Of a stretch of 64,000 bases of DNA, positions 1 through 8,795 are shown piece by piece. Source of the stretch: an uncultured Flavobacterium sp. (GTDB taxonomy: Bacteria > Bacteroidota > Bacteroidia > Flavobacteriales > Flavobacteriaceae); NCBI RefSeq assembly GCF_943913405.1, contig NZ_CALTYA010000006.1:1-64000 (forward strand), given 5' to 3'. The position numbers were made by a program, and so were the translations under genes. The first letter of the stretch is position 1, and every line of letters starts with the position of its first letter. A model generated the notes under the pieces. It did not search any database. It was not told the origin of the DNA and saw only the letters and a list, made by a program, of their open reading frames with translations.

Positions 1-2
1 AC

Positions 3-773
3 GTTACAACATTGAAAAATGAAGTATTGAGAGTCGATAATGGAACTGGATTTATTGAAGGCGGATTGTTCGGAACAAGCACAATTACTTCAAGAATGGA
101 AGTTGAACACGACTTAGGTTATTTCTTCGGATATAAAACTGACGGAATTTTCCAAAATCAGGCTGAAGTAAACGCACATCCATCACAACAAGCTTTAGGA
201 GCTGAAGCAAAACCTGGAGACCTTCGTTTTGTAGACGTAAATGGTGATGGAAAATTAGACACTGCAGATAGAACTGACATCGGATCACCAATTCCAGACG
301 CAACGATGGGATTGAATTTAACTTTGAACTACAAAGGTTTTGATTTCACAGCTTATGCTTTTGCTTCCATCGGAAATGACATGGTCAGAGCTTATGAAAG
401 GACTTTAAACGATGTGAACCGTTCTAATTATTTATTAGGAAGATGGACTGGCGAAGGTTCTACAAACAGCGTTCCAAGAGTAACTACAGGAACAACTTCT
501 AACAATATTTTCTCTGATTATTTTGTTGAAGATGCTTCTTACTTGAGAATTCAAAACGTTCAATTAGGTTATACTTTAGATTCTTCTTTTACAGAAAAAG
601 CTGGAATTGACAGAGTAAGAATTTACGCTGGAGTTAACAACCTTTACACATTTACAAAATACATGGGCTATGATCCAAGTGCTTCAAGCGGAAATCCAAT
701 TGGAGGCGGTGTTGACAATGGATTTTATCCAATTCCAAGAACCTATATGTTTGGTCTAAATGTTAATTTTTAA
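3..773 (+). CDS. SusC-family TonB-dependent transporter, C-terminal part (5' end outside window)
   Basis: About 256 C-terminal residues of an outer-membrane TonB-dependent receptor of the SusC/RagA class; the reading frame is already open at base 3. These proteins pull oligosaccharides through the outer membrane with a SusD lid. Visible hallmarks are the strand-rich composition, an Asp/Gly-rich loop 'DVNGDGKLDTADRTDIG', the 'YLRIQNVQLGYT' strand near the end and the terminal aromatic residue of 'NVNF'. The next gene is SusD, and the glycosidases further on indicate beta-1,3-glucan (laminarin) as substrate. Plug and TonB box are not in view. Confidence 0.93.
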   Translation, partial: VTTLKNEVLRVDNGTGFIEGGLFGTSTITSRMEVEHDLGYFFGYKTDGIFQNQAEVNAHPSQQALGAEAKPGDLRFVDVNGDGKLDTADRTDIGSPIPDATMGLNLTLNYKGFDFTAYAFASIGNDMVRAYERTLNDVNRSNYLLGRWTGEGSTNSVPRVTTGTTSNNIFSDYFVEDASYLRIQNVQLGYTLDSSFTEKAGIDRVRIYAGVNNLYTFTKYMGYDPSASSGNPIGGGVDNGFYPIPRTYMFGLNVNF

Positions 774-783
774 TTTAAACAAA

Positions 784-2268
784 ATGAAAAAGAATATAAT
801 TACAGCCATTATGGCTTTAAGTATTATAGCTGGGACTACCGTTTCATGTAGCGATGATTTTATTGACAGAGACGTTCCTTATTCTATTGGTGCTGATGAT
901 TATTTTAACAACGAAGAAGAATATAACAAAGCGCTAATTGCCGCTTACGACATTTTGCAATCAACTTACGTAAATGTATTATTAGGAGAAATTGCTTCTG
1001 ACAATACCGTTGCAGGTGGCGAAAGTGCTAATGACGTTATTGGTTTCCAGCAAGTTGATGAAATGATTCATACGCCAGTCAATGCAAACGTAAAAAATGT
1101 TTGGGACTGGATGTTTGCTGGAGTTAACAGAGCAAGTTACATCTTAGAATTTAAAGATAAAACTGATTTCCCAAACAAACCGCAGGTTATTGCTGAAGCA
1201 CGTTTCTTAAAAGCTTATTATCAATTTGAATTGGTAAAATGGTTTGGAGGAATTCCTATGAAACAAGATGCTAGATTTATTTTAGGTGATGAGAAAACAA
1301 TTCCAAGATCTTCTGTTGAAGAAGTTTATGCTTCAATTGAAAATGACTTAATTCTTGCCATTGCTGACTTAAATCCAGCTCCTGCACAAAAAGGAAGAGT
1401 GACAAAAGGGGCTGCTCAGGCTTTGCTTGGAAAAGTGTATTTATATGATGAAAAATTTGACTTAGCAGCTCAAACTTTAGAAAATCTGATCACAGTTACT
1501 GGAGGTTATTCTTTAGTTCAAGATTATGATAGCCTTTTTGAAGAAGCCCAAGAAAATGGCTTAGAATCAGTTTTCGAGGTACAATACACTGATATTGAAG
1601 GTGCTGGATTTGGATGTCTTCAATGTAGTGAAGGTAACGTAGCCGTAGGTTTCAACGGACCAAGAAATTATTCAGGACCAAAATTTTCTTCTGGATATAG
1701 CTTCAATGTTCCAACTCAAGAAGCTGTGAATTCTTTTGAGGCTGGCGATAAGAGAAAAGATGTTGCTATTTTAGATATTGAAGCTTGGAAAACAGCAAAT
1801 CCAACAGTGACTTATGGCGTTGGCTACAAGCATACTGGATATTTCAACAGAAAATATATCCCAAGAACACGTTCTGCAAATGCAGCGGGTGATTTAAACC
1901 TTACAAATCCAAACAATTACAGAGCTATCCGTTATGCAGATGTGTTGTTAATGGCTGCCGAAGCTTACAACAGAGGAAATATTGACGATGCAAAAGCTAG
2001 AGGCTATTTGAATGAAGTAAGAAGACGTGCTTTTGGCGATACAAATCATGATATTGCTGGAACTGGTTCTACTTTGACAAGCTTTATCTGGGCAGAAAGA
2101 AGAAGAGAACTTTTAGGCGAAGGCCACCGTTTCTTCGACTTGGTAAGAACCGGAAGAGCGTCAATTGAAATAGACGGATTCTCAAGCAATAAAAACGAAG
2201 TATTCCCAATTCCAATCGAAGAAATTCAGTTCTCTGCTGGAAACTGGAAACAAAATCCTGGATATTAA
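784..2268 (+). CDS. SusD-like glycan-binding lipoprotein (laminarin locus)
   Basis: 494-residue RagB/SusD-family surface lipoprotein that caps the SusC transporter and binds incoming glycan. I place the start at the ATG at 784, eight codons inside the longest open frame, because it begins a clean signal peptide with the lipobox Cys at residue 22 ('TTVSC') followed by 'SDDF', an acidic surface-export signature. The N-terminal TPR-like part ('EARFLKAYYQFELVKWFGG') and the C-terminal 'YRAIRYADVLLMAAEAYNR' and 'ERRRELLGEGHRFFDLVRT' blocks are typical of SusD. It lies 10 bp after SusC and 10 bp before the next lipoprotein, so it is co-transcribed. The substrate is inferred from neighbouring GH16 and GH3 enzymes. 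Confidence 0.93.
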   Translation: MKKNIITAIMALSIIAGTTVSCSDDFIDRDVPYSIGADDYFNNEEEYNKALIAAYDILQSTYVNVLLGEIASDNTVAGGESANDVIGFQQVDEMIHTPVNANVKNVWDWMFAGVNRASYILEFKDKTDFPNKPQVIAEARFLKAYYQFELVKWFGGIPMKQDARFILGDEKTIPRSSVEEVYASIENDLILAIADLNPAPAQKGRVTKGAAQALLGKVYLYDEKFDLAAQTLENLITVTGGYSLVQDYDSLFEEAQENGLESVFEVQYTDIEGAGFGCLQCSEGNVAVGFNGPRNYSGPKFSSGYSFNVPTQEAVNSFEAGDKRKDVAILDIEAWKTANPTVTYGVGYKHTGYFNRKYIPRTRSANAAGDLNLTNPNNYRAIRYADVLLMAAEAYNRGNIDDAKARGYLNEVRRRAFGDTNHDIAGTGSTLTSFIWAERRRELLGEGHRFFDLVRTGRASIEIDGFSSNKNEVFPIPIEEIQFSAGNWKQNPGY

Positions 2269-2278
2269 AATTTAGATT

Positions 2279-3835
2279 ATGAAAAAAATTAAAATTATAT
2301 ATAGCTTATTCTTGGTAACATTGCTGATGGCATGTTCAGGAGACGATTCTAGCCTTGATTCGGTAACAGATGCTCCCGCACCAAGCAATCTTTCTGCTTT
2401 ATTCACAATTACGCAAGATAATTCTGGAAAAGTAACTATTGCGCCAAGAGGTGAAGGTTTGGTAAAATATGATGTATTCTTCGGTGATGCAACTGCTGAA
2501 CCTAAAGAGGTCGGTGTCGGTCAAAGCGTAGACCACGTTTATGCTGAAGGACAGTATAACGTAAAAATAATGGGAACTGGAGTTACCGGATTAACAAGCG
2601 AAACTATAGTGCCGTTGACTGTTTCTTTCAGAGCTCCAGAAAATGTCGAAGCTACTGTAACGCCTGTTACTGGAGATTCTTTTTCCATAAATGTGACGGC
2701 TAAAGCAGATTTTGAGACTTTCTTTGAGGTAACTTTTGGAGATAATCCTTCTCAATTGCCTATCCAATTCATGGAAGGTGGTCCTGCTATTGCGCATACT
2801 TATGCAAATACAGGAACTTATACTGTGAAAATTGTAGCTTACAGCGGAGGCGCTGCAACAACAACGATAACAAAAACTGTAGTCATTTCAAATCCGATAC
2901 TATTGCCAATAACTTTCGAAAATTCTTTATTGAATTATTCTTTCGCAGATTTTGGAAATGTTACGACTTCAGTAGCGAACAATCCAGCAATTTCTGGAAT
3001 TAATTTAAGTTCAAAAGTTGGAAGAACAGTAAAAAACAACGGTGCTGATACTTGGGGAGGCTCAACAATGGTGCTTGACAGCCCGATTGATTTCTCTACT
3101 TTGACAAAAATTCGAGTTAAAGTTTGGTCGCCAGCTGTTGGTGCTATTGTAAAGCTGAAAATTGAAAACCTTACTGACGGTAATATTAATAAAGAAGTTG
3201 ATATCGCTACAACTGTTGCAAATTCTTGGGAATATATGACCTTCGATTTCGCTGGAGCAGATTTTACAAAACAATACTCAAAGGTTATCATCTTCTTTGA
3301 TTTTGGAAATCCAGGAAATGGCGCGTCTTACTATTTCGACGATATCAGACAGACAAATGGTGACCAGCCAAAAATTCTGCCTTTGACATTTGAATCGTCT
3401 ACCATTAATTATGGCTTTGGTGATTTCGGAAATGCTTTTGCTTCTAAAGTGGCTAATCCTGACCCGAGTGGAATCAACACTTCTGCAAATGTTGCAAAAG
3501 TAGTTAAAAATGTAGGTTCTGAAGTTTGGGCTGGTACTGCGCTTACGCTTACTGAACCGATTGATTTCTCTGTCTACCAAAAGATTAAAATCAAAGTTTG
3601 GTCTCCGGCTGCAGGAATTCCAGTTCTATTAAAACTTGAAAATTCTGGAAATACAGGAATAAATACAGAATTATCAGTCACTACTACGACTTCAAATCAA
3701 TGGGAAGAATTGACTTATAATTTATCAGGAATTAACAATAATAACGCCTATCAAAATGTAGTGCTTTTCTTTGATTTCGGAACAAGCGGAACTGGAGCAA
3801 GCTACTATTTTGACGATGTAAAACTTTCAAACTAA
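2279..3835 (+). CDS. PKD-domain surface glycan-binding lipoprotein with duplicated C-terminal module
   Basis: 518-residue lipoprotein (lipobox Cys at residue 19, then 'SGDDSS'). Two PKD/Ig-like domains occupy roughly residues 35-116 and 119-203. Two similar modules of about 150 residues follow (about 209-360 and 367-518), each opening 'LP(I/L)TFE' and ending 'GASYYFDD'. Their shape suggests beta-sandwich carbohydrate-binding modules. There is no glycosidase motif. Position after SusCD and before a PKD-GH16 enzyme matches the SusE/SGBP slot of flavobacterial laminarin loci, so the likely role is cell-surface capture of beta-1,3-glucan. Family membership of the repeated module is inferred, not recognised. 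Confidence 0.85.
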   Translation: MKKIKIIYSLFLVTLLMACSGDDSSLDSVTDAPAPSNLSALFTITQDNSGKVTIAPRGEGLVKYDVFFGDATAEPKEVGVGQSVDHVYAEGQYNVKIMGTGVTGLTSETIVPLTVSFRAPENVEATVTPVTGDSFSINVTAKADFETFFEVTFGDNPSQLPIQFMEGGPAIAHTYANTGTYTVKIVAYSGGAATTTITKTVVISNPILLPITFENSLLNYSFADFGNVTTSVANNPAISGINLSSKVGRTVKNNGADTWGGSTMVLDSPIDFSTLTKIRVKVWSPAVGAIVKLKIENLTDGNINKEVDIATTVANSWEYMTFDFAGADFTKQYSKVIIFFDFGNPGNGASYYFDDIRQTNGDQPKILPLTFESSTINYGFGDFGNAFASKVANPDPSGINTSANVAKVVKNVGSEVWAGTALTLTEPIDFSVYQKIKIKVWSPAAGIPVLLKLENSGNTGINTELSVTTTTSNQWEELTYNLSGINNNNAYQNVVLFFDFGTSGTGASYYFDDVKLSN

Positions 3836-3840
3836 TTGCT

Positions 3841-5505
3841 ATGAAAAATCTATTAAAAAACTTCGGAAGACTGCTTCTGTTGCTAGTTTTAGTAACAAGC
3901 TGTCAAGACGACGATAAAACTTTTGGCAGTTTAGATGCGCCAAAAAACATTACGCTAGAATATGAAATTGTCGGAAAAAGCACAGCAAATCCTGATGGTG
4001 ACGGTTCTGGAAAAGTAATTTTAAGAGCTAAAGCAGATAATGCAGTAAGCTTTAAGTATATCTTCAGCGACGGTTCAGCCAATGCACCTGGAGGTGTTTA
4101 TACAAAGGCATTTACAAAAAACGGCCTAAATACCTACACCGTTACTGTAGTCGCGACTGGAAAAGGCGGTACTGCCAGCAATACTTCTTTTGAAGTAACT
4201 GTTTTCAGCAATTTCAATGATGACGAAGCGATTACGCTTTTGACAAGCGGCGATTCAAAAATCTGGTATTGGGCTGCAGCCGTTCCTGGACATTTGGGCG
4301 TAGGTCAAAATGATGGCGACATTGAGAAGAATTTCTATCCAAATTATTATGCAGCGGCTCCATTTGAAAAAGCGGGTTCTCCAACAAGCAGTTGTCTTTA
4401 TGAGAATAAATTACGCTTTTTTGTTGAAGGCGGTGTTTTAAAATACCAATTAGATAATGGCGGAAAAACATTCTTCAACGCCGATTTCTTAAGCGTAGGA
4501 AATGGTTCTGGAAGCGGTGACCAATGCTTATCTTATAGTACTTCTGGAGTAAAAACAGTAACATTAAGTCCTTCAGAATCGCTAGTTCCTGCAAACAAAA
4601 CACGTGGAACGGCAATGACATTCTCTGATAATGGATTCATGGGCTATTACATCGGTCAAAGCACTTATGAAATTTTAGAATTGACAGAAAACAAAATGGT
4701 CGTTAGAGCTGTTATGGGCGGAAATCCTGCATTGGCTTGGTACCACACTTTCAGCACGCAGCCTCCAGTTCAAGGTAACCCAGAACCGACAGAAGATTAT
4801 ACAAACCTAATCTGGCAAGATGAATTCAACGTTCAAGGCGCGCCAAGCCCAGCAAATTGGAGCTACAACATCGGAAGAGGTGACAATGGTTGGGGAAATA
4901 ACGAAGCACAATATTATACTGACAGACCTGAAAACGTAAAAGTTGAAGGTGGTTATTTGAAAATTACTGCTAAAAAAGAAGACTATCAAGGTGCTTCTTA
5001 CACTTCAGCAAGATTGGTTAGCGAGAATAAAGTGGCTTTTAAATATGGAAAAATAGAATTTAGAGCAAAACTTCCGGCAGGCGGAGGAACTTGGCCTGCA
5101 GTTTGGATGCTTGGCGCAAATTATAATCAGCCTGGTTTTGCTTGGCCAAACTGCGGTGAAATCGACATGATGGAGCACAAAGGAAACGAGCAAAACAAAA
5201 TCCATGGAACGCTTCATTATCCAGGCCGTTCAGGTGGAAATGCAAATACGGGATCAACGACAATTGCAAATGCTTCTTCTGAATTCCATCTGTACAAAGT
5301 AATTTGGAGTCCGACGAAAATTAGTTTTTATGTTGATGATCAGACAACTCCTTACCATTCTGTTGACAATAGCTCAACATTGCCTTTTAATGCAAATTTC
5401 TTCTTGATCATGAACTTTGCAATGGGTGGCACTTTCGGCGGAAACATCGATCCAGCGTTTACAACGTCAACAATGGAAGTAGATTACATCCGCGTTTACC
5501 AATAA
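3841..5505 (+). CDS. GH16 endo-beta-1,3-glucanase (laminarinase) lipoprotein with PKD domain
   Basis: 554-residue outer-surface lipoprotein (lipobox Cys21 followed by 'QDDDK'). Domain order: PKD-like domain about 35-125; a module of about 180 residues (about 130-310) with 'SKIWYWAAAVPGHLGVG', probably binding or lipocalin-like; C-terminal GH16 domain about 320-554. The GH16 signature is clear: 'GEIDMMEHKG' with nucleophile Glu440, Asp442 and acid/base Glu445, preceded by 'WPAVWMLG'. It would cut laminarin at the cell surface into oligosaccharides for SusCD. Only 5 bp separate it from the preceding gene, and a strong hairpin terminator follows, so it probably closes the susCD transcript. Confidence 0.92.
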   Translation: MKNLLKNFGRLLLLLVLVTSCQDDDKTFGSLDAPKNITLEYEIVGKSTANPDGDGSGKVILRAKADNAVSFKYIFSDGSANAPGGVYTKAFTKNGLNTYTVTVVATGKGGTASNTSFEVTVFSNFNDDEAITLLTSGDSKIWYWAAAVPGHLGVGQNDGDIEKNFYPNYYAAAPFEKAGSPTSSCLYENKLRFFVEGGVLKYQLDNGGKTFFNADFLSVGNGSGSGDQCLSYSTSGVKTVTLSPSESLVPANKTRGTAMTFSDNGFMGYYIGQSTYEILELTENKMVVRAVMGGNPALAWYHTFSTQPPVQGNPEPTEDYTNLIWQDEFNVQGAPSPANWSYNIGRGDNGWGNNEAQYYTDRPENVKVEGGYLKITAKKEDYQGASYTSARLVSENKVAFKYGKIEFRAKLPAGGGTWPAVWMLGANYNQPGFAWPNCGEIDMMEHKGNEQNKIHGTLHYPGRSGGNANTGSTTIANASSEFHLYKVIWSPTKISFYVDDQTTPYHSVDNSSTLPFNANFFLIMNFAMGGTFGGNIDPAFTTSTMEVDYIRVYQ

Positions 5506-5530
5506 TTTTATACATTTTTTACTTCAGTTT

Positions 5531-5559
5531 TAAGAAGGCTAGCACTCCTAGCCTTCTTA
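5531..5559 (+). terminator. Hairpin terminator after the GH16 lipoprotein gene
   Basis: Perfect 12-bp stem (5531-5542 with 5548-5559, 'taagaaggctag') around a 5-nt loop, followed by a T-rich stretch. It separates the SusCD-PKD-GH16 transcript from the GH3 gene, so GH3 either has its own promoter or depends on readthrough. Confidence 0.85.
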
Positions 5560-5587
5560 TTTATTGAATTTATATTCCAAAATTAAA

Positions 5588-7888
5588 ATGAAATACAACA
5601 CAATAACAAAATATGGATTGTTCGCAGGCTTTTTGGCATTCGCCATAAGTTGTGGCTCTTCAAAACAAACTGCTTTTTCTGATAAAGGAAAATCACCAAT
5701 CGACCGAAAAGTAGATTCTGTCTTAAAATTGATGACTTTGGAAGAAAAAGTCGGACAAATGAACCAATACAACGGATTCTTTGACGTAACCGGTCCGGCT
5801 CCATCAGAAGGCGAAGCTTCTAAAAAATACGAAAATATCAAAAAAGGATTAGTCGGTTCAATGCTGAACATTCGTGGGGTAAAAGATGTAAAAGCAATGC
5901 AGAAAATCGCCGTGGAACAAACCCGTTTGGGAATTCCGCTGATTTTTGGCTTTGATGTTGTTCACGGATACAAAACCGTAAGCCCGATTCCTTTGGCAGA
6001 AGCCGCTTCTTGGGATTTAAAAGCAATGGAAAAATCCGCTGAAATTGCCGCCGCAGAAGCTGCCGTTGCAGGTTTAAACTGGACATTCGCTCCAATGGTT
6101 GATATTACCAGAGACGCCCGCTGGGGAAGAGTTATGGAAGGTGCCGGCGAAGATCCTTATTTAGGAAGCCAAATCGCAATTGCCAGAGTTCGGGGTTTTC
6201 AAGGCGACAAATTTGACGCTTTTCACCTTGCCGCCTGTACAAAACATTTCGCTGGTTATGGTTTTGCTGAATCTGGTCGCGATTACAATACAGTTGATGT
6301 CAGCGATAACACGTTGCACAACATTATCCTTCCTCCTTTCAAAGCGACGGTTGACGCTGGCGTTTTGACTTTCATGAATTCGTTCAATGAATTGGAAGGA
6401 ATTCCGGCAACGGGAAACAAATATTTACAAAGAGATTTATTAAAAGGAGAATGGAATTTCGAAGGTTTTGTAGTTTCTGACTGGGGTTCGTTAGGCGAAA
6501 TGATCAACCACGGCTACGCCAAAGATTTAAAAGAAGCGTCAATGTTAGCCGCCAACGCAGGTTCTGACATGGACATGGAATCTTACGGATATTTGAATAA
6601 TTTAGTTTCTTTGGTCAAAGAAGGAAAAGTTTCTGAAGATAAAATTGACGATTCAGTTAAAAGGATTTTGAGAGTAAAATTCCTATTGGGATTATTCGAC
6701 AATCCATATAAATATTGCGACGAAACGCGCGAAAAAGAAACAACCGGAAAACAAGAATTTCAAGACGGAGTTTTAGATATGGCAAAGAAATCAATCGTGC
6801 TTTTAAAGAACGAAAATAATCTGCTACCGCTAAAAAAATCCGGTCAAAAAATTGCCATAATCGGAGCTTTAGCAAATGACAAAACAAGTCCGTTGGGAAG
6901 CTGGAGAATTGGTGCTGACGACAACACAGCCGTTTCTTTCTTGGAAGGAATGAATGCTTACAAAGGAAATACAGTCACTTATGAAAAAGGTGCTGACGTG
7001 GCTTTAGGAAATCCAAAATTTATTGAAGAAACCAAAATCAACATGACTGACAAAAGCGGTTTCGACAAAGCAGTCGCAGTAGCAAAAAACGCAGATGTCG
7101 TGATTATGGTTCTAGGCGAACACGGTTTGCAGTCTGGTGAAGGAAGAAGCCGTTCTGAAATCGGACTTCCAGGCGTGCAGCAAGAATTATTGGAAACCGT
7201 TTTCAAAGCTAATAAAAATATCATTTTGGTATTGCAAAATGGCCGTCCGTTGACGATTCCTTGGGCTGCTAAAAATATTCCTGCTATCGTTGAAGCTTGG
7301 CATTTGGGAACCCAAAGCGGTCACGCAATCGCTCAAGTTTTATATGGAGATTACAATCCGAGTGGAAAATTGCCGATGTCTTTCCCAAGAAATGTGGGAC
7401 AATTGCCAATTTATTACAATTATAAAAACACAGGAAGACCTTCGACTGATAATCCAGAAAGCGTTTTTTGGTCGCATTATGGCGATGTGGAAAAAACGCC
7501 TCAATATCCTTTTGGATTTGGATTGAGCTATTCAAAATTTGAATATTCGAACTTGAAACTAGACAAGAAATCTTTTGCCAAAGGCGGAAAAATCACCGTT
7601 TCTGTGGATGTAAAAAACAACAGCAAAGTCGACGGAAAAGAAGTGGTTCAATTGTATATCAGAGATTTGGTTGCAAGCGTAACGCGTCCGGTTCGTGAAC
7701 TTAAAGGTTTTGAATTGACAGAAATCAAAGCGGGACAGACGAAAACTATTTCCTTTGAAATTGACGAAAAAACAATCGAATTTTATTCGGCAAACAAAAA
7801 ATGGGAAGCAGAAGCTGGTGATTTTAAAGTTTTTGTCGGAGGTGATTCTATGACAAAAAACGAAGCGGATTTTAATTTTTCAAACTAA
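5588..7888 (+). CDS. GH3 beta-glucosidase (BglX-like) lipoprotein
   Basis: 766-residue GH3 enzyme that releases glucose from beta-gluco-oligosaccharides in the periplasm. The start is set at the ATG at 5588: it begins a signal peptide with lipobox Cys22 ('AISC'), whereas the upstream extension uses TTG and overlaps the terminator region. The N-terminal TIM-barrel domain contains 'KHFAGYG' and the nucleophile Asp298 in 'GFVVSDWGS'. The second domain has 'SGEGRSRSEIGLP', where the GH3 acid/base Glu resides. A fibronectin-III-like domain ends the protein ('VVQLYIRDLVASVTRPVRELKGF'). It sits between two GH16 genes, consistent with finishing laminarin degradation. Confidence 0.93.
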   Translation: MKYNTITKYGLFAGFLAFAISCGSSKQTAFSDKGKSPIDRKVDSVLKLMTLEEKVGQMNQYNGFFDVTGPAPSEGEASKKYENIKKGLVGSMLNIRGVKDVKAMQKIAVEQTRLGIPLIFGFDVVHGYKTVSPIPLAEAASWDLKAMEKSAEIAAAEAAVAGLNWTFAPMVDITRDARWGRVMEGAGEDPYLGSQIAIARVRGFQGDKFDAFHLAACTKHFAGYGFAESGRDYNTVDVSDNTLHNIILPPFKATVDAGVLTFMNSFNELEGIPATGNKYLQRDLLKGEWNFEGFVVSDWGSLGEMINHGYAKDLKEASMLAANAGSDMDMESYGYLNNLVSLVKEGKVSEDKIDDSVKRILRVKFLLGLFDNPYKYCDETREKETTGKQEFQDGVLDMAKKSIVLLKNENNLLPLKKSGQKIAIIGALANDKTSPLGSWRIGADDNTAVSFLEGMNAYKGNTVTYEKGADVALGNPKFIEETKINMTDKSGFDKAVAVAKNADVVIMVLGEHGLQSGEGRSRSEIGLPGVQQELLETVFKANKNIILVLQNGRPLTIPWAAKNIPAIVEAWHLGTQSGHAIAQVLYGDYNPSGKLPMSFPRNVGQLPIYYNYKNTGRPSTDNPESVFWSHYGDVEKTPQYPFGFGLSYSKFEYSNLKLDKKSFAKGGKITVSVDVKNNSKVDGKEVVQLYIRDLVASVTRPVRELKGFELTEIKAGQTKTISFEIDEKTIEFYSANKKWEAEAGDFKVFVGGDSMTKNEADFNFSN

Positions 7889-7894
7889 TATTTT

Positions 7895-8659
7895 ATGAAG
7901 AAAATTTCAATATTATTTCTTTTAGCAGGAAGCTTTTCTTTCGGCCAAGCCAAAAAAGGAAAACTGATTTGGGAAGAAAATTTCAAAGGAAAAGCCTTGG
8001 ATGAAAAAACGTGGAACTATGAATTAGGCGACGGCTGTCCAAACATTTGCGGTTGGGGAAATAACGAACGCCAAGTTTATACGAAGGAAAATCACAAGTT
8101 TTCAAACGGAAATTTAATAATTACAGCCAAAAAAGAAGGCAACAAATACACTTCCACTAGAATTACTACGGCAAGCAAAAAAGAATTCAGATACGGCTAT
8201 ATTGAAACGCGTGCAAAACTGCCAGTCGGACAAGGAATCTGGCCTGCTTTCTGGATGTTAGGCTCAAATATCAAACAAGTTGGCTGGCCAAAAGCTGGTG
8301 AAATTGATATTTTAGAATACGTTGGTAAAGAACCTCAAATGGTTTACACAACATTGCATACGCAAGCAAATCACGGCGATCATGCAAGTTCTAAAAAGAC
8401 GCCATTTCCTGGAATTGAAGAAGGTTTTCATACCTACGGCGTAGATTGGACAAAAGAAAAAATGGATTTTTATGTTGATGACACATTGGTTTTTACATTT
8501 AATCCAAAAGATAAAAATGAAGATGTTTGGCCTTTTGACCAGCCGTTTTATATCATATTAAATGTGGCAATCGGTGGCAATTTTGGAGGTCCAGAAGTGG
8601 ATGACAAAATCTTTCCGCAAGAATTTATTGTGGATTATGTTAAGGTTTATTCGAACTAA
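7895..8659 (+). CDS. GH16 beta-glucanase, secreted single-domain enzyme
   Basis: 254-residue enzyme with a signal peptide cleaved near 'SFGQA' (no lipobox) and one GH16 jelly-roll domain. Catalytic motif 'GEIDILEYVG' gives nucleophile Glu136, Asp138 and acid/base Glu141; 'WPAFWMLGS' precedes it. It starts 6 bp after the GH3 stop, so the two form one transcript. It differs from the larger surface GH16 in lacking accessory domains, and would work in the periplasm or be released, shortening laminarin oligomers for GH3. A mixed-linkage glucan specificity cannot be excluded from sequence alone. Confidence 0.92.
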   Translation: MKKISILFLLAGSFSFGQAKKGKLIWEENFKGKALDEKTWNYELGDGCPNICGWGNNERQVYTKENHKFSNGNLIITAKKEGNKYTSTRITTASKKEFRYGYIETRAKLPVGQGIWPAFWMLGSNIKQVGWPKAGEIDILEYVGKEPQMVYTTLHTQANHGDHASSKKTPFPGIEEGFHTYGVDWTKEKMDFYVDDTLVFTFNPKDKNEDVWPFDQPFYIILNVAIGGNFGGPEVDDKIFPQEFIVDYVKVYSN

Positions 8660-8687
8660 GATTTATTATGTTTGAGTTAGTGGCAGG

Positions 8688-8720
8688 CGCTGGAAATTAT
8701 TTTCCAGCGTTTTGTTTTTT
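8688..8720 (+). terminator. Terminator after the laminarin locus
   Basis: Nine-base-pair stem 'cgctggaaa' (8688-8696) with 8701-8709, loop 'ttat', then a T-rich run. It ends the GH3-GH16 transcript. Confidence 0.8.
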
Positions 8721-8795
8721 ATAGGTTTTCATGTGAAATTTTCTTTGTAATTTGGAGCTTTACTTTGTTAGAATAATTTCGTTAAATAAATTCTC

